From Candidatus Polarisedimenticolia bacterium (GTDB taxonomy: Bacteria; Acidobacteriota; Polarisedimenticolia; Gp22-AA2): DNA of 64,000 nt. A program made the translations under genes and the position numbers. This document shows positions 45,013 to 53,973 of this stretch, piece by piece. The notes below the pieces were generated by a model. That model searched no databases. It saw only the letters and a list, made by a program, of their open reading frames with translations, and was not told the DNA's origin. The stretch is from assembly GCA_036001465.1 (NCBI GenBank), contig DASYUH010000032.1:186001-250000 (forward strand), written 5' to 3'. Position 1 is the first letter of the stretch, and every line of letters begins with the position of its first letter.

Positions 45013-48000
45013 CTAGGGGCAGGCACTACTCAGCCGTTCAGTCCCGTCACTCTGGTATCCGTACGTCCCATTCCCCAGGGCGTTGCGGCCGCGAACGAGA
45101 TACCAGAACCCTTGTCCACTCTGCGGGAGAGTGGGATCATCGTTTGTGACGGTTGATATGCCGGCAGCAACGCAAGTAGGAGTCGAGCCGGCGACGGGTA
45201 GCGAGTACAGATCGCCCCGAATCACGTCGTGCACCGTCGCGATGCCCGCCTGCGTCGTCGCCGAACCCCACGCCAGTGCTGTCGCCGAGGAAAACAGGAG
45301 GCCGCTTACTTCCGCGGGGACCGCGATAAGCGTGGGATCCTGTGGGGCCGAATCGCACGCATCGCCAGCGCCGTCATTGTCGGAATCTACCTGGTCGGGG
45401 TTGTGGACAGACGGACAATTGTCCTGACTTTCGCAATAGCCATCGCCATCGATGTCGTTCTGAGCGTCCCAAGGGCATGGGTCCACGTTCGCGCAGAGTC
45501 CGTCGTGATCCAAATCATTCTCTGGATCGTTCGGGCAAGCGTCACAGGCATCCCCGACTCCGTCGCCATCCGCATCGCTCTGCGCGACGTTACTCGTCGT
45601 TGGACAATTGTCGCAAACGTCGTGGATGGTGTCACCGTCCGCGTCGCTCGAAAAGGAGGTGCCCAGCCCGATCCGTGAGAGGAGCAGCAGGGCGCCCCCG
45701 TCAGCACCCAACCCGAGCACCTCGAGCAGCGCATCACCGGTGGTCGGCGATCCCGACGGGATCGAGGTTACTGAGTCCACCGAGCCGCTACCATCGGCGG
45801 TCGCCGTAGCAAAATCGACCTCATAAGTGCCGTCGTCAGCGACCAACCGAATAATGAGTCCTGCTCCGGCGCCATAGCCTTTGCCTAGTAACCGCACCGC
45901 CTGACCGGGAACGTAGAATCCATGGCTGTCGCATGGCGGCGCAACCGCGGGCTCGACCCTGAGATCTCCAAGGGACGGGAGCACTGTCAGGGAGCCCGCG
46001 GCGACGCGTGCTCCTGTCCCCATCGGATTTGGGTTCGCCGGCAGACCAGTCGGTAGTATGGGCCAGCCAGGAGTTGCTAATCGATTCTGAATATACGAGA
46101 GCAATCTCTTCGCATACTGATTCTGTCCGAAGGAATTCGGATGGAACGACCCGGAATGATTAGGAATCCAAACGGGGTTCCAACCATTGAGCCACTCAAG
46201 GGGCGCACATACTTCGTGTCCGCTGAAGCGAGTGGTCACATCGATAAAATGAACGCCCTGAGCTGCGGCCACCGACTGAAGTGTAACGTTCAGGTTGTCG
46301 GCAGCGTTGTTGAGGAACGTCCGCTCGGCGCTGTCGAACAACAGGCCTTCCGGTTGTAGGCAATCCCCAGCCGCAAACAAGTGAGGATAGTCGAGCACGA
46401 ATACTGCTGCGTCTGGGGCAAACTGCTTGATCTCCTCGTAGATGATCGCGACGCGCGGTGCTGTAATCAGTGAAATCCGATCAGCAAGGATCTTGTTCAG
46501 TGGCCTCGTATCGGCCGGCGCGAAAGGAACGAAGGAACTTGAATCGCAACGCCGGGTGGTCCCACAGAGGGTCAGAACCTCGTCAAACCCCACATCGTTG
46601 CCACCAATGGTAATCGTGACCATGTCGGTGTTCTCGTTGACGATGTAGGTGTTTGGATCGGCATCGTACACTCGGTCGAGCTGCGGTGGTTCGCCAGGGG
46701 CACTGTCTGGAGAAATGCCCCCATGCGCGACGTTATACGTTCGCGCGCCGCTGCAGGCGAGGAACTCCTCGTCACCGAGGGCGACTCCAGGAAACTTGAA
46801 CTGGAAACCGTAGGCCCTTGTAGAGCGGTGGCACTCGTTGACGCCCTTGTTCGCCGTGCCAGGAAGGTAGCCAGGAACCCCCTCTCCCGACGAGTACGAA
46901 TCCCCAAGGGCTGCATAGAGGATGCCACTGCGCGACATGAGGACGTCGAAGTCAGGGCCGAACCTACCGCTTGAGTACCAAACCGCCATCCAGTTGCCCG
47001 CGCCATCCGTAGTGACTTTAGGATAGGAGTCGTCATAGGGGTCTGTCGCGGCGTCGGTGTTCAGAGCCTGTGGCGGAGTCCAGGTCGCACCGTTGTTGGT
47101 GCTGCGCGAGACGATGATGTCCATGCTAGACCCGAACCTACCCCATGAGTCCCACACCGTCACCCAGTTGCCCGCCCCATCCGTCGTGACTTGAGGAAAG
47201 CGGTCGTCGCCGTATTCCGGATCTGTCGCGGCGTCGGTGTTCAGAGCCTGTGGCGGAGTCCAGGTCGCACCGTTGTTGGTGCTGCGCGAGACGATGATGT
47301 CGGCGTCACCGCCGAACCCACCCCTTGAGGACCACACCGCCACCCAGTTGCCCGCGCCATCCGTCGTGACTTGAGGCTCAGAGTCAACGGCGCTGTCCGT
47401 CGCGGCGTCGGTGTTCAGAGTCTGTGGCGGAGTCCAGGTCGCGCCGTTGTTGGTGCTGCGCGACATGATGATGTCGGCATCAGTGCCGAACCTACCAGCC
47501 GAGTACCACACCGCCACCCAGTTGCCCGCGCCATCCGTCGTGACTTGAGGGAAGTAATCGAACGCGCTATCCGTCGCGGCGTCAGTGTTCAGGGCCTGTG
47601 CCGGAGTCCAAAATGCACCATTGTTCGTGCTGCGCGAGACGATGATATCGACAGTAGTGCCGAACCTATATCCGAACCACACCGCGACCCAATTGCCCGC
47701 GCCATCCGTCGCGACTTGAGGCGAGTAGTCATCATTGGATTCTGTCGCGGCGTCGGTGTTCAGAGCCTGTGGCGGAGTCCAGGTCGCGCCGTTGTTGGTG
47801 CTGCGCGAGACGATGATGTCGGCGTCACCGCCGAACCTGCCCCTTGAGGACCACACCGCCATCCAGTTGCCCGCGCCATCCGTCGTAACTTGAGGCTCGG
47901 CGTCAACGGCGTTGTCCGTCGCGGCGTCGGTGTTCAGAGCCTGTGGCGGAGTCCAGGTCGCGCCGTTGTTGGTGCTGCGCGAGACGATGATGTCGGCGTC

Positions 48001-48261
48001 AGCGCCGAACCTACCCCCCGAGTACCACACCGCTACCCAGTTACCCGCGCCATCCGTCGCGACTTGAGGAAGGTAGTCGATGGCGCTGTCTGTCGCGGCG
48101 TCGGTGTTCAAAGGCTGCGGTGGGGTTTGGTCCCCCCCGAAGTAGCCAAGCAAGTTGCTTTCGGCAGAGAACGCCGCCCAAACGACCAAAACCAGCCATA
48201 GATCCCTCAGCTTCACCGGCGCACCGGACCGCGTTGCAAAGCGTCGCTGCCTTTTGCTCAT
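45013..48261 (-). CDS. Secreted BNR-repeat/SGNH-hydrolase protein with thrombospondin type 3 repeats
   Basis: This 1082-residue exported protein starts after AGGAAGG with a signal helix (LRDLWLVLVVWAAFSAESNLLG). Residues about 55-460 are seven near-identical 58-residue repeats (SRSTNNGATWTPPQALNTDAATD, TTDGAGNWVAVWYS), a sialidase-type BNR propeller. Next is an SGNH/GDSL esterase: YAALGDSYSSGEG (Ser block I), GGNDVGF and the SFHPNSFGQNQYA His block. Then come calcium-binding TSP3 repeats (DADGDGVGDACDACPNDPEND and similar) and a C-terminal module (AVPAEVSGLLFSSATALAW ... GFWYLVRGRNALGNGTYG) shared with the chromosomal 18342-19865 protein. It probably acts on an extracellular ester polymer. 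Confidence 0.88.
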   Translation of the reverse strand: MSKRQRRFATRSGAPVKLRDLWLVLVVWAAFSAESNLLGYFGGDQTPPQPLNTDAATDSAIDYLPQVATDGAGNWVAVWYSGGRFGADADIIVSRSTNNGATWTPPQALNTDAATDNAVDAEPQVTTDGAGNWMAVWSSRGRFGGDADIIVSRSTNNGATWTPPQALNTDAATESNDDYSPQVATDGAGNWVAVWFGYRFGTTVDIIVSRSTNNGAFWTPAQALNTDAATDSAFDYFPQVTTDGAGNWVAVWYSAGRFGTDADIIMSRSTNNGATWTPPQTLNTDAATDSAVDSEPQVTTDGAGNWVAVWSSRGGFGGDADIIVSRSTNNGATWTPPQALNTDAATDPEYGDDRFPQVTTDGAGNWVTVWDSWGRFGSSMDIIVSRSTNNGATWTPPQALNTDAATDPYDDSYPKVTTDGAGNWMAVWYSSGRFGPDFDVLMSRSGILYAALGDSYSSGEGVPGYLPGTANKGVNECHRSTRAYGFQFKFPGVALGDEEFLACSGARTYNVAHGGISPDSAPGEPPQLDRVYDADPNTYIVNENTDMVTITIGGNDVGFDEVLTLCGTTRRCDSSSFVPFAPADTRPLNKILADRISLITAPRVAIIYEEIKQFAPDAAVFVLDYPHLFAAGDCLQPEGLLFDSAERTFLNNAADNLNVTLQSVAAAQGVHFIDVTTRFSGHEVCAPLEWLNGWNPVWIPNHSGSFHPNSFGQNQYAKRLLSYIQNRLATPGWPILPTGLPANPNPMGTGARVAAGSLTVLPSLGDLRVEPAVAPPCDSHGFYVPGQAVRLLGKGYGAGAGLIIRLVADDGTYEVDFATATADGSGSVDSVTSIPSGSPTTGDALLEVLGLGADGGALLLLSRIGLGTSFSSDADGDTIHDVCDNCPTTSNVAQSDADGDGVGDACDACPNDPENDLDHDGLCANVDPCPWDAQNDIDGDGYCESQDNCPSVHNPDQVDSDNDGAGDACDSAPQDPTLIAVPAEVSGLLFSSATALAWGSATTQAGIATVHDVIRGDLYSLPVAGSTPTCVAAGISTVTNDDPTLPQSGQGFWYLVRGRNALGNGTYGYQSDGTERLSSACP
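47048..48120. repeat. Seven tandem ~174 bp coding repeats
   Basis: The string GCGGCGTCGGTGTTCAGAG or a close variant starts at 47048, 47228, 47402, 47575, 47747, 47921 and 48095 (spacings 172-180). The units encode the BNR repeats. High DNA identity points to recent expansion. Confidence 0.85.
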
Positions 48262-48386
48262 CGTGCCTTCCTTTATTGCCTGGGAGGGAATTTTGTTCTA
48301 GTTGGACCAATGATCCCCCAATCACTGCTGGGACGTCAAGAATCTTTGGTAGCCACCTACCTAGTTCTGCTCCACGCGGTCAGCCA

Positions 48387-48716
48387 GAAGGAGCTCTCAT
48401 TACGGCATTGCGCGGCTCTTCTGGGGCGACGCCCCTCTTCCGGACGATGGGCGAGAAGCGGCAGCTCACCGCCGAGCGGATCACCCGGAACGACATCCTC
48501 CGGATGGTCAAGCACCGGGCCTTGGCCGCGGGGCTACCCGACACGACTTCCTGCCATACCTTCCGAGCAACCGGAATCACCGCCTTCCTCGAGAACGGCG
48601 GCACCATCGAGAACGCGCAGTTGATCGCCGCCCATGAGTCCCGCAGGACGACCGAGCTTTACGACCGGAGCTCGGACGAGATCACCCTGGACGAGGTCGA
48701 GCGGATCGCGATCTGA
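48387..48716 (+). pseudogene. C-terminal fragment of a tyrosine recombinase
   Basis: The frame reads EGALITALRGSSGATPLFRTMGEKRQL ... ILRMVKHRALAAGLPDTTSCHTFRATGITAFLENGG ... AQLIAAHESRRTTELYDRSSDEIT. The H-x-x-R box (HTFR), the second His (AAHES) and the Tyr nucleophile (LYDR) are present, but the core-binding domain and the first catalytic Arg are missing and there is no start with a ribosome site. It is the broken end of an integrase placed immediately beside the secreted BNR gene, in divergent orientation. It probably marks the edge of an older cargo insertion. The following 332 bases (48717-49048) show no gene. Confidence 0.7.
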
Positions 48717-49048
48717 CCTGGCCGTCCCACGTCAGCCAAAGATGAAAAGGTACACTTATCTCGGAGCAAGCCTCTTGAAAACAATGGCTTTTACAAACCC
48801 TAAGTGGGAGTGGGTTGAAATGAGACATTCTTGCCGTCAGCGAGACGCTACGACGTGACCGGCGGGCCCCAGCTTGCGACCGCTTCTTCGACGGCGCCTA
48901 TTGGAGGCGCAGCCATCTGTCTTAACTCGCCGGCGGCAGGCGTTTCGCAGCACGCGACGCGCCCGCCTGTGAGTGCCTGCTTCTCGTCGAAAAGCTCGCA
49001 GCTATTGTGGCTCTGGTACGCCCCGAAACTGTTTAGGCTGAACCATAC

Positions 49049-50161
49049 TCAGATAAACCGCCACCAAGTGGCTCTCTCGGCATCACTGATCGTCATCTGT
49101 GTCGTCCCGTTACCCCTACCCTCCTCAAGGCTCGCCATAATCTGGTTGCCCTGCGGGGACCCCATATCGTACGTTTCATACATGATACCTTCTGGCGTTC
49201 GCTCAAATCGGGCCACCGGCTGGGTGAACTCTCTCATCTCCGGGATTTCCATCTTCATCGTATTCCGACCGCCTCTGGCGGAGGCTTCTATGATGGCGTG
49301 TCCTTGTCCGGAGTGTCTGCTCCGAACCTCCGCGGCGCCTTTGAAAAACGTGTCCACAACCCGGAAAGGTATCTGTGTCTGCGTCGGGCGGTCGGTTACA
49401 TGCGCTTTCCTCAGCCGCATCAGAAGAACGGTCCCCGATGGAACAGTGATTTCTGCCGCTGGCCGGGCAGGCCGCCGGGCTCGCTCACGTGCGGCAACTG
49501 CGCGCCCGGCTTCTACCGCTGCGCGAGCCGGGGCCCCAAATCGCCGTGACCCGAACAACGGGGGGCCTTCGCGGCCAGGCCCTCGTTCTCTCTCCCGCTG
49601 GATTTGAGCTCGTACCACTGCTTCGTCTGGCACATACCCTTCCCTTCGCAATCGCGCAAGAAACTCCTGATCCAGCCGTGCCGCGAGTCTACCGGCCGTG
49701 TCCTTCCAGGACGATAGTGCGTCGAGCGTCTGGGCCACGACTGGCTCGTCCACGCCCATGTCTACCTGCAAGCCCGCCTCCACATTCACGTACAGGCCAT
49801 ACTCAGTGAGGTTGTTCGACCCCACGATCAAACGTGCTTCCTCCTCATTTCGGAAGAGGTACAGCTTCGGATGGAAAATGCTGCCTGCTTCGTTGTGGTA
49901 GACGAAGGTCTCGGACCGTCCATACTGCTCCAGAGCCAGCAGAGCCTCTAGACCTTCTCGCGTCGTGTTGCGGAGATCAATCCCTACGATGAACGATGCC
50001 TCGCCGCCCTGCCTCAAGAAATTCGCAAGCGGTTCGGTAAGATACGCCATCCCAGAGGCGCGCACCCAAGCTACAGCTATGTCGATCTTGTCCCAGAACG
50101 GATCTACGTGACGGATCAGCTCGTTTCCAAAGCGGACTGCTAACGGCTGATTGTAGAGCAA
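49049..50161 (-). CDS. PLD-fold nuclease of a restriction-like operon
   Basis: This is a 370-residue protein. Residues 1-190 are a phospholipase-D-like nuclease domain: IDIAVAWVRASGMAYL, IVGIDLRNTTREGLEAL and the single HKD-type motif FHPKLYLFRNEEEARLIVGSNNLTEYGLYVNVEAG (His, Lys and GSNN). A Arg/Ala-rich linker leads to a C-terminal domain of about 140 residues that I do not recognise. One PLD motif per chain and this length resemble dimeric restriction nucleases such as BfiI or the NgoFVII family. It lies 48 bp downstream of the second methyltransferase gene on the same strand, so it is likely the nuclease of a restriction-modification-like set. Confidence 0.75.
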   Translation of the reverse strand: MLYNQPLAVRFGNELIRHVDPFWDKIDIAVAWVRASGMAYLTEPLANFLRQGGEASFIVGIDLRNTTREGLEALLALEQYGRSETFVYHNEAGSIFHPKLYLFRNEEEARLIVGSNNLTEYGLYVNVEAGLQVDMGVDEPVVAQTLDALSSWKDTAGRLAARLDQEFLARLRREGYVPDEAVVRAQIQRERERGPGREGPPLFGSRRFGAPARAAVEAGRAVAARERARRPARPAAEITVPSGTVLLMRLRKAHVTDRPTQTQIPFRVVDTFFKGAAEVRSRHSGQGHAIIEASARGGRNTMKMEIPEMREFTQPVARFERTPEGIMYETYDMGSPQGNQIMASLEEGRGNGTTQMTISDAERATWWRFI

Positions 50162-50209
50162 GGCGTCTCTCTCTTATTGCGGCCGCGTTCTTGTCGGGAC
50201 GGTGACGAA

Positions 50210-51100
50210 CTAGAGCGCATCTCCGTTCACCACACGGTCCATCCCCGCGACAAGGTCGCGGTACACCTTTACTTTTGGACCCTTCGTTTTCGACAATGCC
50301 GGTTTGGCGAAAATCAGAACGTACTCGTGCACGTTCTTGAACAGGAAATTTGGGGGATAAGGATAGCTCCCGAATATCGGGCGCTGCGCTCCATAGGAAC
50401 CCCACTTTCCGCCAGTACCGTTCTTCGACCAGATAATTTCATTGACCATCACAAATCCGATCTCACGCAGAAGGACCGCGAAGTCGGTCGCCAAGGGAAA
50501 CGTCAGCAGGCCATGATCCGTATGCTGGTTCACATTGGCGGTGACAACGCACATCTTTCGACCCGGCATCAGAACACGAAAACATTCCTCGAAAACCGGA
50601 CGTACGCTCTCGAGAAAAGAGCTGTAGCTCTCGATCTTGCCGAGGTTACTCTGTGAATGACCGTAATCCGCCTTATTCCAGTACGGCGGGCTGGTGACGA
50701 CCAGGGCGATGCTGTTGTCTCGGACGAAGCCAAGCTTCCGGCTGTCACCGCAGACAGCTTCCAGCGCCTCGAACGCCGGCGAATGGCCGTTGCTGAGATT
50801 CTTGCATTCCTTCTTGATGGTGCGCACGTACTTCGCGTTCTGGTCCACGCACAGAGCGCGCCGTCCCAACGGGATCACCGCCCGCGCCGTCGTGCCCGTT
50901 CCGGCAAACGGATCAAGTACCGTTTCACCGTAGAAGCTGAAGAGCTTCGCCAAGCGAAGAGGGATTTCCTCGGGGAACACCGCCGGATGGTCATCCCGGC
51001 TCGTGTTTGCGATCATCCAGACGGTCTTGGTGTATTCCCTCCACTCGTCCTTTGTGACCTTGCTCTTTTCCTTAATAGACTTGGCTACGCTTTGCGTCAT
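50210..51100 (-). CDS. DNA methyltransferase (DPPY/SPPY type)
   Basis: This is a 296-residue amino-methyltransferase. Motif I is VLDPFAGTGTTARAV (S-adenosylmethionine binding), and motif IV is VTSPPYWNKADYG (catalytic). Other family blocks include FEECFRVLMPGRKMCVVTANVNQ and FVMVNEIIWSKNGTGGKWGSYG. SPPY favours N4-cytosine methylation and N6-adenine is possible. Motif I precedes motif IV. Its start overlaps the stop of the larger methyltransferase by four bases (ATGA), a strong sign of co-translation. The target sequence cannot be predicted. With its partner it would protect DNA from the PLD nuclease. Confidence 0.85.
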   Translation of the reverse strand: MTQSVAKSIKEKSKVTKDEWREYTKTVWMIANTSRDDHPAVFPEEIPLRLAKLFSFYGETVLDPFAGTGTTARAVIPLGRRALCVDQNAKYVRTIKKECKNLSNGHSPAFEALEAVCGDSRKLGFVRDNSIALVVTSPPYWNKADYGHSQSNLGKIESYSSFLESVRPVFEECFRVLMPGRKMCVVTANVNQHTDHGLLTFPLATDFAVLLREIGFVMVNEIIWSKNGTGGKWGSYGAQRPIFGSYPYPPNFLFKNVHEYVLIFAKPALSKTKGPKVKVYRDLVAGMDRVVNGDAL

Positions 51101-53247
51101 ACCTCTTCATCCCCCTCGGCATCCGTCATCGCTTGGTCTCTCAATTCGGCCGCCACGGTTCGCGCTGTAAATTGCTGAAGCTCGTCCACGAATGCCTTCT
51201 CCAAGCCCGCAATGACCGCGAGCGTCTCATCAGCCTGGCGCCTAATGTCGTCATGACCATTCGGCGAATACGCGAGGGACGTCCGCCCCCGGTTCAGGCT
51301 AATGACGGGCTTCGTTCTTATCGCAGACCAAAGCGCTGCGCCGCTTTCCGAAAGAGACCGCGCCACCTCCTTGCGAAACGCTTCAACACCAAACGGAAAA
51401 TCAGTGATGAAGCGCCTCGACACATGAAACCCATCGCCGTGCGTGTGCCACCACCAGTACGCGAGATGACTAGAGAGTATGGCGAACACGGCGAGAGCGT
51501 CCCTCTCCGAAGCGCACCTGACCGCGTGCAGGGCATTCTCCGAAAGTGTCTCCTTACCAGAAATGTGGTCTCTCCGCGGCTTCAGGAATACGTTGAGAAA
51601 ATTGTAGGCAGTAGGCCCCACGAAGACGGTGCGCTTGTCCGCATCTGGTGTCCCAGCCAGACCCACTCGCTCGATCACCTGCGCCACTTGCTCCAGACGC
51701 TCCCACCGATTACCAAGCGCTTGCATTGCCCTTGCTTGAAGAGCCCCTTCGATTTTCGGGATCCCAGCCCGTATGTCACCTTCCACCGTCGTAAAGGTCA
51801 GACTGTGGAACATCGCCGCCCGGCTGTCGCCGCGCCATTTTCTCAGTGGACCCGTGGATACAACTGGGCACGTGTCCGAAGGCGTCCTCGACCACAGCAC
51901 GATGGTGTTACGAGTTTTTACGTCTTCGCCAAAGAGCGCGTGCGGCTCCCTATCGAAGAACGCGAACCGCCATCGCCCGCGCGTTTTCGCAATCAACTCT
52001 CGCGCGGTAGTAAATTGCGGCCCAACATTGCAGGCCAACGAAAGCGGGACTACGAGCGCCCCTGAGCAGCTCTCCCGATCGCCCAGACGTATCATCTGCT
52101 CCACGAACGCCAAGAAGATTTCAGCGCCAGGCTGTGGCTTGGCAGCGATTGTTTCGTATGTGCGGGCGAGTTCCGATAAGTCCCGTCGCAGCCCCAGATC
52201 CGCGTATGGCGGATTCCCCAGGATGACGGTTGGCCTGCCCTTCAACGTGGGGAACAAGCTGGCAAGTGGAGTGCGGATACCAGCCCCTCCGCTTTCCCCT
52301 AGGACGTTCCCCTCGGCATCGATGCGCAGCGTATCAATGCAGGTAAGATTCTCGCGCAACTGACGCCACACCTTCCCCGGCGATGTCCCGTTCCCTTCCG
52401 AGCAAGGCCAGCAATCTGAGAATAGAACGAAAGCTGCCGCATCGAGCGGCCACGGGTCGATGTCAGCTCCGAAAAGACACTCTGACGCCAGCCGAAGCAC
52501 GCCCTTCTCGGGATGGCGTCGCCTCATTTCCTCCAGCGCCGCCCGAAGAAAGACGCCGGTCCCGCAGGCAGGGTCGAATATTCTTGGAAGAATCCCGGGG
52601 GCGGCTTCAGCCAAGCAAGCCGAAGCCATGTATTCCGCGACATCGGCGGGCGTATAAAAGACGCCCGCCTCGCGCTTGCGCTTTCGTGCCAAGTGCGTCG
52701 CAGGATCGCGCCTCACGCTGAGTCTGCTGCCAGGTCCGTGAGGATCGAGGATGTATGGCAACAACTGAAGGTACGCCGAAGCATTTGCCTCGCCCCGCAA
52801 GGCAGCTGCAGCCTTATCGATTCCATGCTCCGAGGCCAGCCCCGTCAACCTCTCCCGCGTAGAATCTCCCCAAAACCACTGCTCAGCTTCCGTCAGTGAG
52901 GCCGAGGTGGCAATCCCTTTCACCGCGACTCCGGCCACCCACATCGCGACAATCGCCCACGCGGTCATCTCTGCATCTGTCCGCCCTGAATCTCTCTCAA
53001 GCCGCCCCCGCAGCGGCGACAGAAGAGCCGCTCGGGCTTCTGAACAATCCGTTCGCTCAAGCGACTCTGAGAGGGCGGCGACGGCCTCCCGAATCGGCCT
53101 CCCGTAGGTTTCGACGGTCGTTGAAAGAACGTGCCCCCGCCGCGGAATCGCCAATCGTAACACCTCGCACTGGACCGGATCCCACACAGGGCGCAGCCTT
53201 TCAAGCACGCCTACTTGCTCCCGGGTTCCAACCGTCGCTGCCGTCAA
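51097..53247 (-). CDS. Large Eco57I-like N6-adenine DNA methyltransferase
   Basis: This is a 716-residue protein. Residues about 195-215 are REAGVFYTPADVAEYM, followed by motif I IFDPACGTGVFLRAALEEM and a helper GADIDPWPLDAAAFVL. Motif IV is VILGNPPYADLG. The downstream part (FFDREPHALFGEDVKTRNTIVLWSRT; FDREP being typical) matches the Eco57I-like class in which methylation and target recognition share one chain; no nuclease motif is seen. The N-terminal 190 residues are helical and may contact partners. It is the first methyltransferase of the leftward operon, starting 36 bp after the ribbon-helix-helix gene. Confidence 0.85.
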   Translation of the reverse strand: MTAATVGTREQVGVLERLRPVWDPVQCEVLRLAIPRRGHVLSTTVETYGRPIREAVAALSESLERTDCSEARAALLSPLRGRLERDSGRTDAEMTAWAIVAMWVAGVAVKGIATSASLTEAEQWFWGDSTRERLTGLASEHGIDKAAAALRGEANASAYLQLLPYILDPHGPGSRLSVRRDPATHLARKRKREAGVFYTPADVAEYMASACLAEAAPGILPRIFDPACGTGVFLRAALEEMRRRHPEKGVLRLASECLFGADIDPWPLDAAAFVLFSDCWPCSEGNGTSPGKVWRQLRENLTCIDTLRIDAEGNVLGESGGAGIRTPLASLFPTLKGRPTVILGNPPYADLGLRRDLSELARTYETIAAKPQPGAEIFLAFVEQMIRLGDRESCSGALVVPLSLACNVGPQFTTARELIAKTRGRWRFAFFDREPHALFGEDVKTRNTIVLWSRTPSDTCPVVSTGPLRKWRGDSRAAMFHSLTFTTVEGDIRAGIPKIEGALQARAMQALGNRWERLEQVAQVIERVGLAGTPDADKRTVFVGPTAYNFLNVFLKPRRDHISGKETLSENALHAVRCASERDALAVFAILSSHLAYWWWHTHGDGFHVSRRFITDFPFGVEAFRKEVARSLSESGAALWSAIRTKPVISLNRGRTSLAYSPNGHDDIRRQADETLAVIAGLEKAFVDELQQFTARTVAAELRDQAMTDAEGDEEV

Positions 53248-53283
53248 TGGCAGCCTCTTTTCGGTTTCGTGGACGGTCGCACG

Positions 53284-53481
53284 CTAGTCTCCCCCCCGGG
53301 ACAGCGGCGCCCGATCCGCGACGTACTTCTCCGCTGCGTCACGCACAACCCAAGCGATCGAAACCTTCTTCTCTCGCGCGATTTCTTCAAGCGTGCGGTA
53401 GAGCTCAGGCGGGAAACTCACTGAGGCCCGCAGGGCGGTTGGGGGGTTCATCCTCCGTCTCTTCTCTCTTTTCACAGGCAC
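53284..53481 (-). CDS. Ribbon-helix-helix (CopG-like) regulator
   Basis: This is a 65-residue basic protein. The RHH core is ALRASVSFPPELYRTLEEIAREKKVSIAWVVRDAAEKYVAD, a beta strand followed by two helices as in CopG/Arc dimers. It starts at GTG 53481 after CGGAGG, or alternatively at ATG 53451. As first gene of the leftward operon it probably represses its own promoter; control block copy C lies 190 bp upstream in the right orientation. Such a regulator would delay nuclease expression until DNA is methylated. Confidence 0.75.
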   Translation of the reverse strand: MPVKREKRRRMNPPTALRASVSFPPELYRTLEEIAREKKVSIAWVVRDAAEKYVADRAPLSRGGD

Positions 53482-53561
53482 CTAGTGGGCCTCCGAATCA
53501 TTTTCTGCACCACCTTACACCAACTTGGTGCTCCGTGGCTAGCAGGAAAATGAGACTCTCG

Positions 53562-53880
53562 CTTCCCGGTCAGACGAGTCCACCTCGCACGTTCCACCCG
53601 TATGAAAATCGCAAGTCGGGAAGCTGCGCTTCCCCTCCACCCACCAGGGCGCCAGCCTCACGGGAGAGAGGTCGCCGTCTCGTTCTTCGCATCGTACCAG
53701 TGGCACCCCCCGCTATAAAGGGTCGCCCTGCCCGCTGCGAGACCGACCTTGCGCGCCGGCGGTCGCGACTGTGCCTTCGGCACAGCAAGCGTCGTCGCCC
53801 CTGCGAGGCTCCGATCGTCGCGATCGCGTCGCCGGTCTCTTGCTTCCCGGTCAGTCGAATCCACCGCGCACGTTCCACCC
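53562..53880. repeat. 38-bp direct repeats flanking an inverted control block
   Basis: Copies at 53562-53599 and 53843-53880 agree at 35 of 38 positions (CTTCCCGGTCAG ... CGCACGTTCCACCC). The second runs straight into TTGACA of control block B. Between them lie control block C (53671-53722) and a UUCG-type hairpin (53769-53785). No gene is supported in 53482-53973. Confidence 0.65.
53671..53722 (-). promoter_or_regulatory. Control block copy C, facing the RHH-methyltransferase operon
   Basis: On the minus strand it reads CCCTTTATAGCGGGGGGTGCC, then ACTGG ... GAGACGGCGACC, aligned with copies A and B. The -35-like TTGACA is TTTATA here. Confidence 0.4.
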
Positions 53881-53973
53881 TTGACAGCGGGTGCCCCCCA
53901 CTGGCCTCGCTCAGGCACCGAGACGGCGGTCGAACGCCTCGGTTCTAAAAAACTAACCAGAAAGGAAAAACAT
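53881..53973 (+). promoter_or_regulatory. Control block copy B (leader of the 62-residue gene)
   Basis: TTGACAGCGGGTGCCCC, CACTGGCCTCGCTCAGG, GAGACGGCGGTCGAACG and CGGTTCTAAAAAACTAAC align with copy A over about 90 bases up to the ribosome site AAAGGAAAAA. Confidence 0.55.

Noticed and set aside
47048-48120. CRISPR array
   Set aside because: Repeats are 174 bp, contiguous and coding for BNR propeller units; there are no spacers or cas genes.
49049-53247. DISARM defence system
   Set aside because: A PLD protein and methyltransferases are present, but there is no drmA helicase, drmB (DUF1998) or drmE nearby.
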